Below the pieces are notes generated by a model that searched no databases, was not told the DNA's origin, and worked only from the letters and a program-made list of their open reading frames with translations. Shown here in pieces: positions 28,359 through 39,657 of a DNA stretch of 64,000 nt. The stretch's first letter is position 1. Every line of letters begins with the position of its first letter. The stretch is taken from positions 1-64,000 of the forward strand of contig NZ_JAJNAG010000009.1 in NCBI RefSeq assembly GCF_021010575.1. Direction: 5' to 3'. The position numbers were made by a program, and so were the translations under genes. Source of the DNA: Limnobaculum eriocheiris. GTDB lineage: Bacteria > Pseudomonadota > Gammaproteobacteria > Enterobacterales > Enterobacteriaceae.

Positions 28359-29871
28359 TCCTGAGTGCCGCTTCCATAATCTGTTCTTGTGTCAAAGACC
28401 GGTTAGCTAAATCTGCTTTAATACAGCCTTCGTGCATCACTAATACCCGATCGCTAAGTCCCAGCACTTCGGGTAATTCTGAAGAGATAACAATCAGGGC
28501 AATACCCTGCTCAACCAGTTGATTAATCAGTTTATAAATTTCATATTTGGCACCGATATCAATGCCACGGGTTGGTTCATCCAGAATCAGAATTTTAGGA
28601 TTGAGTAACAGACATTTAGCCAGAATGGCTTTTTGCTGATTGCCGCCACTCAGGCGGGCAATGGCTAATTCCGGCGATGAGGTTTTTACCTTCAGCCGTT
28701 CGATGGATTGCTGGATGATAGACTGCTCTTTGGCATCGTCCAGTATGCTCAACCAGCCGCTAAAGTCATCCAGTGCCGCCAGCGTCATATTGGCACCGAC
28801 ACCCATTACCGGGATAATACCGTCCTTTTTACGGTCTTCCGGCACCATGGCAATACCATGACTGATGGCATCCTGACAGTTACGGACCTTTACCGTTTTT
28901 CCGCCAACTTTTATGTCCCCTTCCCAGCGGCCACGATAGGCGCCAAACAGACACTGAACGGTTTCCGTTCTTCCCGCGCCCACCAAACCGGCGATTCCCA
29001 GAATCTCCCCTTTATGCAACGAGAAAGAGACGTTGTTCACCCGGCGAATATGGCGGTTAATCGGGTGCCAGGCGGTCAGATTATCCACCCGCAGCACTTC
29101 CTCACCAATGGTATGCTCCGACTGAGGGTAAAGCTCTTTCAGTTCACGGCCCACCATCATGGCGATAATATCTTCTTCGCTCATCTCACTGGCCTGACGG
29201 GTACCAATATGTTTACCGTCGCGAATTACGCAGATCAGATCGGAGATGACTTTCACTTCATTCAGTTTGTGAGAGATGTAGATACAGGCAATGTCATGGC
29301 TCTGTAGGTCACGGATAATATTTAGCAGAATTTCGGTTTCGCTTTCCGTCAGTGACGCCGTTGGCTCATCAAGCACCAGCAGCCGCACCTGCTTATTCAG
29401 CGCTTTGGCAATTTCTACCAGTTGCTGTTGGCCCAGCCCCAGCTCCCCCACTTTGGTATCCGGACTCACCGCCAGCTTCACCTGTTGTAACAAGCGCTGA
29501 CAGCGCAAAAACATGCTGTCGTAATCCATGATACCGAAACGCCCACGCTCCGAACCAAGGAAGATATTCTCCAGCACGGTCATCTCTTTCACCAGTGCCA
29601 GCTCCTGATGGATAATGGCAATGCCTTTCTGCTCGGTATCACGAATGGTTTTTGCCTGTATGAGATCGCCGGAAAACAGAATGTCACCCTGATACTGACC
29701 GTATGGGTAGATGCCGCACAGCACTTTCATCAGCGTTGATTTACCGGAACCATTCTCTCCACATAAAGAGAGCACCTGCCCGGCATCTAACGTTAAAGAG
29801 ATGTCATCGACGGCTTTGATATCACCAAAAGCTTTGGTGATATTTTTCATTTCTAACAGATGTGGCATCAC
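28342..29871 (-). CDS. xylG: XylG, xylose ABC transporter ATPase (509 aa)
   Basis: This is a double ABC ATPase of the sugar-import (RbsA/MglA/XylG) family. Domain 1 has Walker [10 protein letters not shown] at ~39-47, signature [15 protein letters not shown] and Walker [12 protein letters not shown]. Domain 2 has the degenerate GLVGAGRTE, signature [15 protein letters not shown] and [12 protein letters not shown]. It energises xylose uptake with XylH and XylF at the inner membrane. It has normal length and no visible lesion, although both partners are broken, so it is probably a relic in decay. It is co-oriented between xylF and xylH. Confidence 0.94.
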   Translation of the reverse strand: MMPHLLEMKNITKAFGDIKAVDDISLTLDAGQVLSLCGENGSGKSTLMKVLCGIYPYGQYQGDILFSGDLIQAKTIRDTEQKGIAIIHQELALVKEMTVLENIFLGSERGRFGIMDYDSMFLRCQRLLQQVKLAVSPDTKVGELGLGQQQLVEIAKALNKQVRLLVLDEPTASLTESETEILLNIIRDLQSHDIACIYISHKLNEVKVISDLICVIRDGKHIGTRQASEMSEEDIIAMMVGRELKELYPQSEHTIGEEVLRVDNLTAWHPINRHIRRVNNVSFSLHKGEILGIAGLVGAGRTETVQCLFGAYRGRWEGDIKVGGKTVKVRNCQDAISHGIAMVPEDRKKDGIIPVMGVGANMTLAALDDFSGWLSILDDAKEQSIIQQSIERLKVKTSSPELAIARLSGGNQQKAILAKCLLLNPKILILDEPTRGIDIGAKYEIYKLINQLVEQGIALIVISSELPEVLGLSDRVLVMHEGCIKADLANRSLTQEQIMEAALRSEQHV

Positions 29872-29946
29872 ATGTACTCCACAAAGAGATAACGACCATT
29901 AAGCTGATGCAGGGTGCTGCTTACACGGCACCCGATTGCAGGTAAA

Positions 29947-30941
29947 TCAGTTATAGATGCTCTCTTTACTGTGGAAGCCATCGGCCACAATGGTTGAATC
30001 AATGTTGGATTTATCAACCTGAATTGGGGCCAGCAGATAAGATGGCACATCCTTTTTGCCATTATTCAGGGTGGCGTTGGCTTTGGGCGTTTCACCTTTA
30101 CCCATTTCTACCGCTATCTCCGCCGCATCGCCAGCTTGCTGATAGGCTTATACACTGTCATGGTTTGAGTACCGGCAACAATACGTTTGATTCCGGCAAG
30201 GTCAGCATCCTGACCAGAGATAGCAACTTTACCCGCCAGCCCCTGAGCTACCAGCGCCTGAATCGCACCACCGGCGGTGGCATCATTGGAAGCAACGACC
30301 GCATCAATTTTGTTATTGTTAGCGGTTAAGGCGTTCTCCATGATTTTCAACGCGTTTTCTGCCAACCAGGCATCAACCCACTGATCGCCAACGATCTTAA
30401 TTTTGCCGTCTTTAATCAGAGGATTAAGTACGTTCATCTGCCCCTGACGGAACAGCTTGGCATTGTTATCTACCGGTGAGCCGCCCATCAGGAAATAATT
30501 GCCCTGAGGTACGCGTTCAACCAGGCTCTTAGCCTGCAGTTCACCCACTTTCTCATTATTAAAGGAGATATAAAAATCGATATCCGCATCGTTAATCATG
30601 CGGTCATAAGCCAGTACTTTGATGCCTTCGCGCTTCGCTTCTGCAATAACGTTACTCAGCACCTGACCGTTCTAAGGAATAATCACCAGTACGTCTACGC
30701 CACGGTTGATCATATTCTCAATCTGCGACATTTGGGTCTCTTCGTTACCGTTGGCAGACTGTACAAACACTTTGGCTCCTAACGACTCGGCTTTGCTGAC
30801 AAAGATATCGCGATCTTTCTGCCAGCGTTCTAAACGCAGATCGTCAATCGCCATACCTATTTTGACTTCTTTGGCATTTACCATGTGTCCTGATAGCGCC
30901 AGCGATGCACAAACGGCAAGTAAAACATGCTTTAATTTCAT
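29947..30941 (-). pseudogene. xylF: xylF, xylose-binding protein, nonsense plus frameshift
   Basis: The start, signal peptide and first 89 codons match XylF (KEVKIGMAIDDLRLERWQKD region). A TAG at 30672-30674 then replaces the tyrosine of the conserved P-Y-N-G. The same frame continues with [16 protein letters not shown] up to KPISKLA. There a one-base loss (near 30,120) shifts the frame, and the true C-terminus ([18 protein letters not shown] to GFHSKESIYN) is read in another frame down to 29947. Two independent lesions make function very unlikely. It would have been the periplasmic receptor feeding XylG/XylH. Confidence 0.92.
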
Positions 30942-31268
30942 TTGATAACATCCTATTTTGGTTAAGCTATTTCAGTGAAAGTGGGTATTTCCCCGTTTCT
31001 ATTTATTACCAATAAATATTTAACCACTATAGTGTTATCAGTTATAACCCGAGTATCAATTACAGATTCTTACCCCGTTATTACGTTTTTTAGTTTATTT
31101 TCATTTTTATGAGAGAGGTCATATTTTACTGAGAAAATTAAAATATAAATAAATAGCTTCACTTTAAAAAATAAACATAACATATTGTATATAAAAATAA
31201 TATCTTAAAAAGATGATAAAAAAAGACATTTTCAAAAATAATTACCTTACCGTTTTAAGGCTTATTAT

Positions 31269-31284
31269 TGTGAGCATAATCACA
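31269..31284. promoter_or_regulatory. CRP-binding site in the divergent xylF/xylA control region
   Basis: TGTGAGCATAATCACA is a perfect TGTGA-N6-TCACA dyad. It lies centrally in the 576-bp gene-free region 30942-31517, which is otherwise very AT-rich and must also hold XylR operators; I cannot place these with confidence. The layout parallels the single CRP site between xylA and xylF in E. coli. Confidence 0.88.
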
Positions 31285-31517
31285 GTAGTTAAATTTCGTA
31301 ATTCACTATTCAAATCCAGGAATAACCCTCATTTTTTTAAATCTTTATGATTCCCTACATATAAAACAAATAGCGCCAGAATTGCGTCCATTTATATTTT
31401 AAAAAAATGTAATAACGCATTTTTATTATTTATTGCGCTGGTTGTTTCAGCGATAAATAAATCACGCTGAATGCACTTGACCAAATGACCTAAATACATC
31501 GCTTAAAGGAAACCACC

Positions 31518-32837
31518 ATGACTCAGTATTTCGATAAACTTGACCAGGTGCGCTACGAAGGCACCGCCAGTAACAATCCACTGGCCTTCCGCCACTACAA
31601 CCCGGATGAGTTGGTTCTGGGTAAGCGTATGGCTGACCATCTGCGCTTTGCCGCCTGTTACTGGCACACCTTCTGCTGGAATGGTGCCGATATGTTTGGC
31701 GTAGGTTCGTTTGACCGTCCATGGCAATCGGCAGGTGATGCCATCAAGCTGGCAAAAGCAAAAGCGGATGTTGCCTTTGAGTTTTTCCATAAGCTAAATG
31801 TGCCTTTCTACTGCTTCCACGATGTGGACGTATCCCCTGAAGGCAGCACCATTAAAGAATATCTGAATAATCTGGCGTTAATCACCGATGTACTGGCAGA
31901 AAAACAACAGGCAACCGGTGTAAAACTGTTATGGGGCACGGCTAACTGCTTCACTAACCCACGCTACGCTGCCGGTGCGGCAACTAACCCGGATCCGGAA
32001 GTATTTGCTTACGCCGCAACTCAAGTGGTCAGTGCTATGCAGGCCACTCAACGTCTGGGCGGTGAGAACTATGTGCTGTGGGGCGGTCGTGAAGGTTATG
32101 AAACCCTGTTAAATACCGACCTGCGCCAGGAGCGCGAACAGCTTGGTCGCTTTATGCAAATGGTGGTAGAACATAAACATAAGATTGGTTTTAACGGCAC
32201 CTTGCTGATTGAGCCAAAACCACAAGAACCAACCAAGCATCAGTATGATTACGATGTGGCAACGGTTTATGGCTTCCTGAAGCAGTTTGGTCTGGAAAAA
32301 GAAATTAAGGTTAATATCGAAGCTAACCACGCGACGCTGGCAGGCCACAGTTTCCACCATGAAATCGCCTCTGCCATTGCGCTGGGCATTTTCGGTTCTG
32401 TTGATGCTAACCGTGGCGATGCTCAACTGGGCTGGGACACCGACCAATTCCCAAACAGCGTAGAAGAAAACGCACTGATTATGTATGAAATCATTAAAGC
32501 AGGCGGCTTCACTACCGGCGGCCTGAACTACGATGCAAAAGTACGTCGTCAGAGCACCGATAAGTACGACCTGTTCTATGGTCATATTGGCGCGATGGAT
32601 ACCATGGCTCTGGCGCTGAAAGTTGCCGCTAAGATGGTACAAGACGGTAAACTGGATCAAAAAGTCTCCGAGCGCTACGCCGGTTGGAATGGCAAACTGG
32701 GTCAACAAATTCTGGAAGGCGAAAGCTCACTGAAATCTCTGGCGAAGCATGTGGAAAGCAATAATCTGCAACCACAGCATAAGTCAGGGCAGCAGGAGCT
32801 GCTGGAGAACTTAGTGAACCGATATTTATTTGGATAG
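31518..32837 (+). CDS. xylA: XylA, D-xylose isomerase (439 aa)
   Basis: It converts D-xylose to D-xylulose in the cytoplasm using two divalent metals. The length (439) is near the E. coli 440. Visible landmarks are the catalytic H101 and D104 in [11 protein letters not shown], the metal-ligand region [16 protein letters not shown] around 230 and [15 protein letters not shown] around 270, and DTDQFP near 308. A clear AAAGGAAACC ribosome-binding site precedes the ATG. The gene is intact, CRP-controlled by position, and followed by a mosaic repeat before xylB. Confidence 0.97.
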   Translation: MTQYFDKLDQVRYEGTASNNPLAFRHYNPDELVLGKRMADHLRFAACYWHTFCWNGADMFGVGSFDRPWQSAGDAIKLAKAKADVAFEFFHKLNVPFYCFHDVDVSPEGSTIKEYLNNLALITDVLAEKQQATGVKLLWGTANCFTNPRYAAGAATNPDPEVFAYAATQVVSAMQATQRLGGENYVLWGGREGYETLLNTDLRQEREQLGRFMQMVVEHKHKIGFNGTLLIEPKPQEPTKHQYDYDVATVYGFLKQFGLEKEIKVNIEANHATLAGHSFHHEIASAIALGIFGSVDANRGDAQLGWDTDQFPNSVEENALIMYEIIKAGGFTTGGLNYDAKVRRQSTDKYDLFYGHIGAMDTMALALKVAAKMVQDGKLDQKVSERYAGWNGKLGQQILEGESSLKSLAKHVESNNLQPQHKSGQQELLENLVNRYLFG

Positions 32838-32869
32838 TTCCTTGACCTTGACGTTATTATTTGAGCACT

Positions 32870-33075
32870 TGAACTCAGCCGACGACTGAGAGAGGGTAGC
32901 ACGCCGAACATGGATGTTCGGCGAGGCACTGCTTCGCCTGGAGCGAATCAGTGCCGGTGCGTAAACCCGAACGAAGGAGGAGGGAAGTCGCGCCAGCGAC
33001 CTGAGTTCCTGTGCGAAAGGCGCGGGGTGCAGGGGCATTCGCCCTAATGCCCCTGCTCGCCGGTAGCACAATGCC
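32870..33075 (+). repeat. Mosaic GC-rich interspersed repeat, copy 1 (xylA-xylB spacer)
   Basis: This gene-free ~200-bp element shares blocks in the same order with 48757-49062: AGCCGACGACTGAG, a 24-bp block starting GGTGCGTAAACCCGAACG, GGAGGGAAGTCG, and a GCGCGGGG...TGCAGGGG...GCATTCGCCC block. The middle part differs and forms its own hairpins (GCCGAACA/TGTTCGGC). This looks like an enterobacterial intergenic repeat family with swappable hairpins. It may lower or terminate transcription from xylA into xylB. Confidence 0.75.
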
Positions 33076-33146
33076 GACATAGACACTGAGCGACTAACGG
33101 CGAAACTTACACCACGACATGACCTTACATATAAGGGATTAACGCA

Positions 33147-34598
33147 ATGTACATCGGTATCGACCTCGGCACTTCCGGCGTAAAAGTTATCCTCCTTAGC
33201 GAGCAGCAGCAGGTTATTGCCACTCACTCTGAAGCACTTTCCATTTCCCGTCCTCATCCCCTTTGGTCAGAGCAAAACCCTGATGACTGGTGGCAAGCCA
33301 CCGATCGGGCGATGCTGGCGTTGGCGGCTCAACACGATTTAAGTTCGGTTAAGGCTATGGGGCTGACCGGGCAAATGCACGGCGCTACCCTGCTGAATAA
33401 GCAGATGAAGGTATTACGCCCTGCCATTTTATGGAACGATGGCCGCAGTGCTGCCGAATGTATGGCACTGGAAAAGCAGGTTCCTCAATCAAGGGCCATT
33501 ACCGGCAACCTGATGATGCCAGGATTTACCGCCCCAAAATTAAAGTGGGTAGCACAACATGAGCCCGCCGTTTTTCAGGCAACCGACAAGGTTCTGCTAC
33601 CAAAAGATTATTTACGCTTACTGATTACAGGTGAACTGGCCAGCGATATGTCCGATGCGGCTGGCACCATGTGGATGGACGTTGGTAAACGCGACTGGAG
33701 CGATGAAATCCTCTCCGCCTGCAATCTCAGCCGCGATAATATGCCAAAACTGTTTGAAGGCTGCCAGATTACCGGCAACGTTAAAGCGGACATCGCTACA
33801 CGCTGGAAGATTGGTCAAATTCCGGTCGCTGCCGGTGGTGGTGATAACGCAGCGGGAGCCATTGGTATCGGACTGTATCGCGCAGGACAGGCAATGCTTT
33901 CGCTGGGAACTTCCGGCGTTTATTTTGCCGTCAGCGATGGCTTTCTCAGTAATCCGGAGAGCGCAGTTCACAGCTTCTGTCATGCACTGCCAAATACCTG
34001 GCACTTAATGTCAGTGATCCTGAGTGCAGCTTCCTGCCTTGACTGGGCCTGTAAGTTAACCAATATTCCCAGCGTACCTGAACTGCTGAAAGCCATTGAA
34101 CAAGCACCGCCTGCCGATACACCAGTGTGGTTCCTGCCCTACCTTTCCGGGGAACGCACGCCACACAATAACCCGGCGGCTAAAGGAGCATTCTGGGGGC
34201 TGACTCATCAACATAACGCAACCGATCTGGCCAGAGCAGTACTGGAAGGAGTGAGCTTTGCGCTGGCAGAAGGGATGGACGTGTTGCACGCCACCGGTTT
34301 GAAACCGACCCAAATTGCCCTGATTGGCGGCGGAGCCCGCAGCCCGTACTGGCGCCAACTTCTGGCGGATATCAGCGGTCAAACGCTGGAATACCGTACC
34401 GGTGGTGACGTGGGTCCGGCATTGGGTGCTGCACGGCTGGCACAAATTGCTATGAACCAAGGGGTTGCACTGGCAGATCTCTGCCCGGAGCTGCCGTTGG
34501 AACAGCGCCATCAACCCAATCCTGAACTTTATGCGCTCTATCAGGAAAGAAGAGCAACGTTTAAATCGCTTTATCAACAACTCCTGCCATTGTGCTAA
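33147..34598 (+). CDS. xylB: XylB, xylulokinase (483 aa)
   Basis: This FGGY-family kinase phosphorylates D-xylulose to xylulose 5-phosphate, feeding the pentose phosphate pathway. The N-terminal phosphate-binding motif YIGIDLGTSGVK (2-13), the substrate loop GLTGQMHGAT (~73), the C-terminal ATP-binding DVGPALGAARLA and GGGARSPYWRQ motifs, and the length (E. coli 484) all agree. The start has TATAAGGGATTAACGCA upstream. A terminator follows at 34609-34640. A Tn3-family transposon begins 62 bases after the stop without harming the gene. Confidence 0.96.
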   Translation: MYIGIDLGTSGVKVILLSEQQQVIATHSEALSISRPHPLWSEQNPDDWWQATDRAMLALAAQHDLSSVKAMGLTGQMHGATLLNKQMKVLRPAILWNDGRSAAECMALEKQVPQSRAITGNLMMPGFTAPKLKWVAQHEPAVFQATDKVLLPKDYLRLLITGELASDMSDAAGTMWMDVGKRDWSDEILSACNLSRDNMPKLFEGCQITGNVKADIATRWKIGQIPVAAGGGDNAAGAIGIGLYRAGQAMLSLGTSGVYFAVSDGFLSNPESAVHSFCHALPNTWHLMSVILSAASCLDWACKLTNIPSVPELLKAIEQAPPADTPVWFLPYLSGERTPHNNPAAKGAFWGLTHQHNATDLARAVLEGVSFALAEGMDVLHATGLKPTQIALIGGGARSPYWRQLLADISGQTLEYRTGGDVGPALGAARLAQIAMNQGVALADLCPELPLEQRHQPNPELYALYQERRATFKSLYQQLLPLC

Positions 34599-34608
34599 TC
34601 AAAACCGA

Positions 34609-34640
34609 GCCTGCTCACTAAATCCACATGGTGAGCAGGC
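34609..34640 (+). terminator. xylB terminator
   Basis: Perfect 10-bp arms GCCTGCTCAC and GTGAGCAGGC around an 12-base loop, 10 bases after the xylB stop. The T-run is weak (TTAATC). Confidence 0.75.
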
Positions 34641-34660
34641 TTAATCAACGTGATGAATAA

Positions 34661-34698
34661 GGGGTCTGACGCTCAGTGGAACGAAAACTCACGTTAAG
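34661..34698 (+). repeat. Tn3 terminal inverted repeat, left (tnpA side)
   Basis: The 38-bp sequence starts with GGGGTCTGACGCTCAGTGG and ends with CTCACGTTAAG. It matches the canonical Tn3 end and overlaps the last codons of tnpA. Confidence 0.93.
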
Positions 34699-37600
34699 CA
34701 ATGTTTTCTTCCTCTGACGCCTCTTTTAACGGCCGCAGATGTCCTTTTGTCACCAGTTCTGCCAGCGTGAAGGAATAATGGCCGAGCATATTGATATGCC
34801 CGTGGCAAAGCGGTGAGAGTCGTGCAATATCTTCATCATTCAGGGTTTCACCCTGTGCCCGGAGATGATCCAGGGCTGCCTGCATATAAATAGTGTTCCA
34901 TAACACGACGGCGTTAGTGACCAGCCCCAGTGCACCCAGTTGATCTTCCTGACCATCGGTATATCGCTTTCTTATCTCACCCTTCTGACCGTGACAGATA
35001 GCTCTGGCAACGGCATGGCGACTTTCTCCCCGGTTTAGTTGGGTCAGAATGCGCCGACGGTAATCTTCATCATCAATATAATTAAGCAGATACAGCGTTT
35101 TGTTGATGCGCCCCACTTCAATGATTGCCTGAGTCAGTCCGGAAGGGCGTTCACTCTTCAATAACGAGCGAACCAGCACCGAAGCCTGTACCTTTCCCAA
35201 CTTCAGGGAGCCCGCAGCCCGGATCATTTCGTCCCACTGAAGGACTATTTTTTGGGGATCTGACTGCCCTCTGGCAATATCATTCAGCACCCCATAATCG
35301 GCGTCATTGTCCATACGCCAGAAAACCGAAGCACCGGCATCAGCTAGGCGCGGGGAAAACTGATATCCCAGCAGCCAGAAAAGACCAAAGACAAGGTCGC
35401 TGGCACCGGCGGTATCGGTCATAATTTCCGTGGGATTTAGCCCGGTTTCCTGTTCCAGAAGGCCTTCCAGCACAAAGATTGAGTCTCTAAGAGTCCCCGG
35501 TATAACAATGCCATGAAAGCCGGAATACTGATCGGAAATAAAATTGTACCAGGTGATCCCCCTGTTATTGCCAAAGTATTTGCGGTTCGGCCCGGCATTG
35601 ATTGTTCTGACCGGCGTAACAAAGCGCATTCCGTCTGCAGAGGCCACTTCGCCACCACCCCAGACCTGTGCCAGTGGTAGCGTTGCCTGAAAATCAACCA
35701 GCCTAGCATTCGCACTTGTGATTGTTTCAGCCCGCAGGTAGTTTGCTTTTGTCCAGTTCAGCCGGTGTCGGGTCAGGGCTGGAACATTTGACCGTATCAG
35801 GGGTTCCAGACCGATATTGCAGGCCTCAGCCATCAGTACGGCGCTGATGCTTACGGGCAGATCGTCAACTCTGGCGCTGGCTTCGCTGGCGTGGAAAAAC
35901 TCATCAGCAAATCCGGTATGGGCATTGATTTCGAGCAACAGCTCTGTCAAATCTACAGTCGGGAGAAGATCACTGACCTGTTTGCTCAGTCGTTTCAGAC
36001 TGTCCGGCTCGTCAAGACTGGCGAGGGGAGAAATTGTCAGCCTGGGCTTTGGGCTGGAAATATCCAGTTCAACCGCCTCATTTTCGCCAAGGCGTGCGGC
36101 TACCTGCTTGTAACGGGTGTCCAGTTGAAGGCCCAACGATTTTATTGCGTCCTGTGGATTCGTCGGGTGCCCCAGGGAACGATAAACCTTAATCCGGTTT
36201 GCCTGCCAGTCTGCACCCTGTAGTAATTTTTCGCGGGGATCTCCCCACCGATTACTGCCGGTAACGTAGACATCCCGCCGTCTCAGGCTGTCCTGCAGTT
36301 TACTGAGAAAGCACAGCGTGTATCCCCTTCTGGTGATATGTTTTTCCTTATTAACCACCAGTCGTTTCCATGGCCGGCTGATGATTTCCGTTGGTGCATC
36401 ATCAAAATACTGCCGCCTTGAGCTGAACTCGCGGCTGAGGTAATCGCAGGCATTCAGAGTGGAGCTCCCGGCGGGAGCTGCTGAAAATTTGACGGTATTC
36501 AGCAGACGGGGCAGGAAACGACGAACCCGCCCGTATTGCTCCACCATTTCATCATGAAAGTTATCGTCTGAGGGCCGGGCAATTTCACGGACAAGTGCGA
36601 TAAGGTCGGCCAGTTTTTGCCTCGGGATGTGGCTGAATACTTCGGTCCGAATTGATTCGTCCGGCGTTTCCTCTTTCAGCAGGTACGAACACGCGCTGGC
36701 GAGCGCCAGTGCTGACTTATCCAGATCTTTCAGAGATCGTAGTCGTTTTTTCTGCCCAATCTTTCTGGCATCACGGATGATAACAGCCAGCATGGCATCC
36801 AGAACGTCCAGTGCATCATCCAGCGCCAGCGTCTCCCATGCAAGGACAAAGGCAACCAGTATCGCTGTCCTTTTCTGCGGGGCCATCCTGGCGATATTGA
36901 ACACCGAAGTCATTCCCGCATAACGAGCGAGATTTTTCAGACGTACAGCCGGGATCGCACTCAGGTTATCAGTATGAAAACCAAAATCGCTCAGCGTTTT
37001 CCAGCGATCAATTGCCTCATTAAACGCCGGGCCACTGATGGTCACCGGACCTTTTTTCAGTGATTCCAGCAAAGACAGGCGACCGGAAGCTGCGGGGCCC
37101 AACAGCGTCTCCAGTTGTGAACGCTGCACGGCAGACGGTATCATTGCCAGCCTGTTCCACAGACGCAGCGTTGCCTTTTCCCTTACCTCTGAAATCAGCC
37201 GGGTTAACGTGGTAGCACCGGGTAGAATAATTCGGTGCTGCATCAGCCATCCTGTCGCCAGGTCGAAAAGCAGTCCCGGACGTTCGTTGCTTATCCAGCT
37301 CCGGGTATATAAAAGACGGGTAAGACGAAAAGTCCAGGGCCAGGCAAATTCGCGATAATCATAATGCTGACGTATCAGCGCGGCATGCTCACGACGGGTA
37401 TTTTCTCTCTGACCATACTCTGCCAGCACGGTGATATCGTGGATAGCGAGCTGTCTGGCGATAAAATGCGGGACGCAGGAAGGAATATGATTCATATCGG
37501 TGAGAAAGGTACCCAGAAAACGTACGCACCCTATTTGCAGGGCAATTCCCAGACGATTGTGATCGCCTCTGCTTTTTCCGATAAATTCCTTGTCTGCCTC

Positions 37601-37699
37601 ATCAAGATGAAAATAGCGGGCCAGCTGAAGCTCATCTGGTTCACCGGTGAACCGGCCATAGCTTTCAGTCTGCTCAGTGGTCAGAAAATCGACGGGCAT
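34694..37699 (-). CDS. tnpA: TnpA, Tn3-family transposase (1001 aa)
   Basis: The protein is near-identical by eye to the Tn3/Tn2 transposase in length (1001) and sequence from MPVDFLTTEQTESYGRF to the C-terminal LTKGHLRPLKEASEEEN, with scattered substitutions. It recognises the 38-bp ends and forms cointegrates by replicative transposition; the DDE catalytic core lies in the C-terminal half (for example the IMTDTAGAS segment near 690). No internal stop is present, so it should be active. It is divergent from tnpR across the res site, as in Tn3. Its last codons fall inside the left inverted repeat. Confidence 0.97.
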   Translation of the reverse strand: MPVDFLTTEQTESYGRFTGEPDELQLARYFHLDEADKEFIGKSRGDHNRLGIALQIGCVRFLGTFLTDMNHIPSCVPHFIARQLAIHDITVLAEYGQRENTRREHAALIRQHYDYREFAWPWTFRLTRLLYTRSWISNERPGLLFDLATGWLMQHRIILPGATTLTRLISEVREKATLRLWNRLAMIPSAVQRSQLETLLGPAASGRLSLLESLKKGPVTISGPAFNEAIDRWKTLSDFGFHTDNLSAIPAVRLKNLARYAGMTSVFNIARMAPQKRTAILVAFVLAWETLALDDALDVLDAMLAVIIRDARKIGQKKRLRSLKDLDKSALALASACSYLLKEETPDESIRTEVFSHIPRQKLADLIALVREIARPSDDNFHDEMVEQYGRVRRFLPRLLNTVKFSAAPAGSSTLNACDYLSREFSSRRQYFDDAPTEIISRPWKRLVVNKEKHITRRGYTLCFLSKLQDSLRRRDVYVTGSNRWGDPREKLLQGADWQANRIKVYRSLGHPTNPQDAIKSLGLQLDTRYKQVAARLGENEAVELDISSPKPRLTISPLASLDEPDSLKRLSKQVSDLLPTVDLTELLLEINAHTGFADEFFHASEASARVDDLPVSISAVLMAEACNIGLEPLIRSNVPALTRHRLNWTKANYLRAETITSANARLVDFQATLPLAQVWGGGEVASADGMRFVTPVRTINAGPNRKYFGNNRGITWYNFISDQYSGFHGIVIPGTLRDSIFVLEGLLEQETGLNPTEIMTDTAGASDLVFGLFWLLGYQFSPRLADAGASVFWRMDNDADYGVLNDIARGQSDPQKIVLQWDEMIRAAGSLKLGKVQASVLVRSLLKSERPSGLTQAIIEVGRINKTLYLLNYIDDEDYRRRILTQLNRGESRHAVARAICHGQKGEIRKRYTDGQEDQLGALGLVTNAVVLWNTIYMQAALDHLRAQGETLNDEDIARLSPLCHGHINMLGHYSFTLAELVTKGHLRPLKEASEEENIA

Positions 37700-37734
37700 A
37701 TCAGCCTCCCTGCCTGAAGGTTACAAGTTAACAA

Positions 37735-38413
<679 letters not shown>

Positions 38414-38428
38414 CACAAAAGGTTGAAT

Positions 38429-38603
38429 ATGGAATTTAATATTACTTCAAAGTCTAATCCGTTCGGCGATACAACAGCAGAAAATGATAAAAAAATGTTA
38501 AGTAGCGCGTTTATTGAAACTGCTGATTTTAGGACGCTAATTGAAACTGATGACCGGACTGTTGTTGTCGGCAGACGTGGAACTGGTAAAAGCGCTTTAT
38601 TCA
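38429..38603 (+). pseudogene. 5' fragment of a P-loop ATPase gene, cut by IS903
   Basis: An ORF starts with M-E-F-N-I-T-S-K and reads through KMLSSAFIETADFRTLIETD to a Walker A motif VVGRRGTGKSALF, where it is cut by the IS903 left end. It resembles the N-terminus of AAA+/P-loop ATPases such as those of anti-phage or conflict systems. Only 58 residues remain, so the family cannot be named. The rest of the gene is not found beyond the IS, where a parE fragment begins instead. Confidence 0.7.
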
Positions 38604-39657
38604 GGCTTTGTTGAATAAATCAGATTTGGGGTAAACATCCCCATAGCTGTTTGTGCTGTCAGGCAATACGCACGCTTTCTGGCATCCCTGCCTTCGTCAT
38701 CTTGTTCAGCGCACGCACCATGGCTAAAGCCTCTGCAACCTGGGCATCATAGTCCCGTAGCATCAGTGAACCACCGAACAGTTGCTTTACTCTGGACATC
38801 GCCGTTTCCGCTATCGACCGACGGTTATAATCTGTTGCCCATTTCCACCGTGCATTGCTCCCGCTCAGCCTCTGATTCGCAACAGCACGGTTGCGGTCTG
38901 CATATTCATCAGGCCAGTAACCCGCTCCTTTTCGGGGCGGGATGAGGGCGCTGATTTTCTTGCGACGCAGTTCGTCGTGACATCGCCGCGTATCATAAGC
39001 ACCATCCGCCGCCGCTGACCTGATTTTCCGGTGTGTCTGCCGGATAAGTCCCGGGAAAGCTTCTGCGTCGGTAACGTTGTTCAGTGACAGGTCAGCGCAG
39101 ATAACCTCATGCGTGCTCGCATCAACCGCCAGATGCAATTTTCTCCAGATACGACGGCGTTCTTTGCCGTGTTTTTTGACTTTCCACTCACCTTCACAGA
39201 AGACCTTAAGTCCTGTGGAATCAATTACCAGATGCGTTATCTCACCCCGCGTGTGCGTTTTAAAGCTGACGTTAACCGACTTTGCCCGCTTACTGACCAG
39301 AGAGTAGTCCGGGCTGCGCAGCGGCAGAGCCATCAGCGTAAAAATCGAGTCAATGAAGCCCTGTAATGCCCGGAGCGGCAGATTAAACACGCGCTTCATC
39401 ATCAGAACCGTGGAGATCGCCATATCGGTGTAGTGAAGAGGTCGGCCACGACCTTTAGGCAGTGCCCTGTCAGTCCATGTAGCAATAGCTGATTCATCAA
39501 GCCAGATCGTCAGCGAACCACGCTGTCTGAGTGCCTTGTTGTAGGCTGACCAGTTAGTGATTTTAAACTTTTGCTTTGCCATGGGGATCCGATGCGGAAG
39601 AGACTGTAGCGATAAGATCCGCCAATCACCTAAAAGTTCGATTTATTCAACAAAGCC
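38604..39657 (-). mobile_element. IS903-type insertion sequence (IS5 family, 1,054 bp)
   Basis: It is bounded by perfect 18-bp inverted repeats GGCTTTGTTGAATAAATC and GATTTATTCAACAAAGCC and contains one transposase gene. The 9 bases flanking each side (CTTTATTCA and CCCAGGCAC) do not match, so the usual 9-bp target duplication is absent. An adjacent deletion or recombination between IS copies must have happened after insertion. Confidence 0.93.
38659..39582 (-). CDS. IS903 transposase (307 aa)
   Basis: The DDE transposase of the IS5/IS903 group starts MAKQKFKITNWSAYNKALRQ and has the standard 307-residue length. The DDE regions are recognisable: HLVIDSTGLKVF (first D), AAADGAYDTRRCH (second D) and the RRSIAETAMSRVKQLFG segment with the glutamate (Y-(2)-R-(3)-E pattern). 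It cuts and joins the 18-bp IS ends. The ORF is intact. The gene reads opposite to tnpR. Confidence 0.95.
   Translation of the reverse strand: MAKQKFKITNWSAYNKALRQRGSLTIWLDESAIATWTDRALPKGRGRPLHYTDMAISTVLMMKRVFNLPLRALQGFIDSIFTLMALPLRSPDYSLVSKRAKSVNVSFKTHTRGEITHLVIDSTGLKVFCEGEWKVKKHGKERRRIWRKLHLAVDASTHEVICADLSLNNVTDAEAFPGLIRQTHRKIRSAAADGAYDTRRCHDELRRKKISALIPPRKGAGYWPDEYADRNRAVANQRLSGSNARWKWATDYNRRSIAETAMSRVKQLFGGSLMLRDYDAQVAEALAMVRALNKMTKAGMPESVRIA

Noticed and set aside
39576-39657. parE frame extended into IS903
   Set aside because: The upstream codons are IS sequence, not ParE; the fragment starts at the IS boundary.
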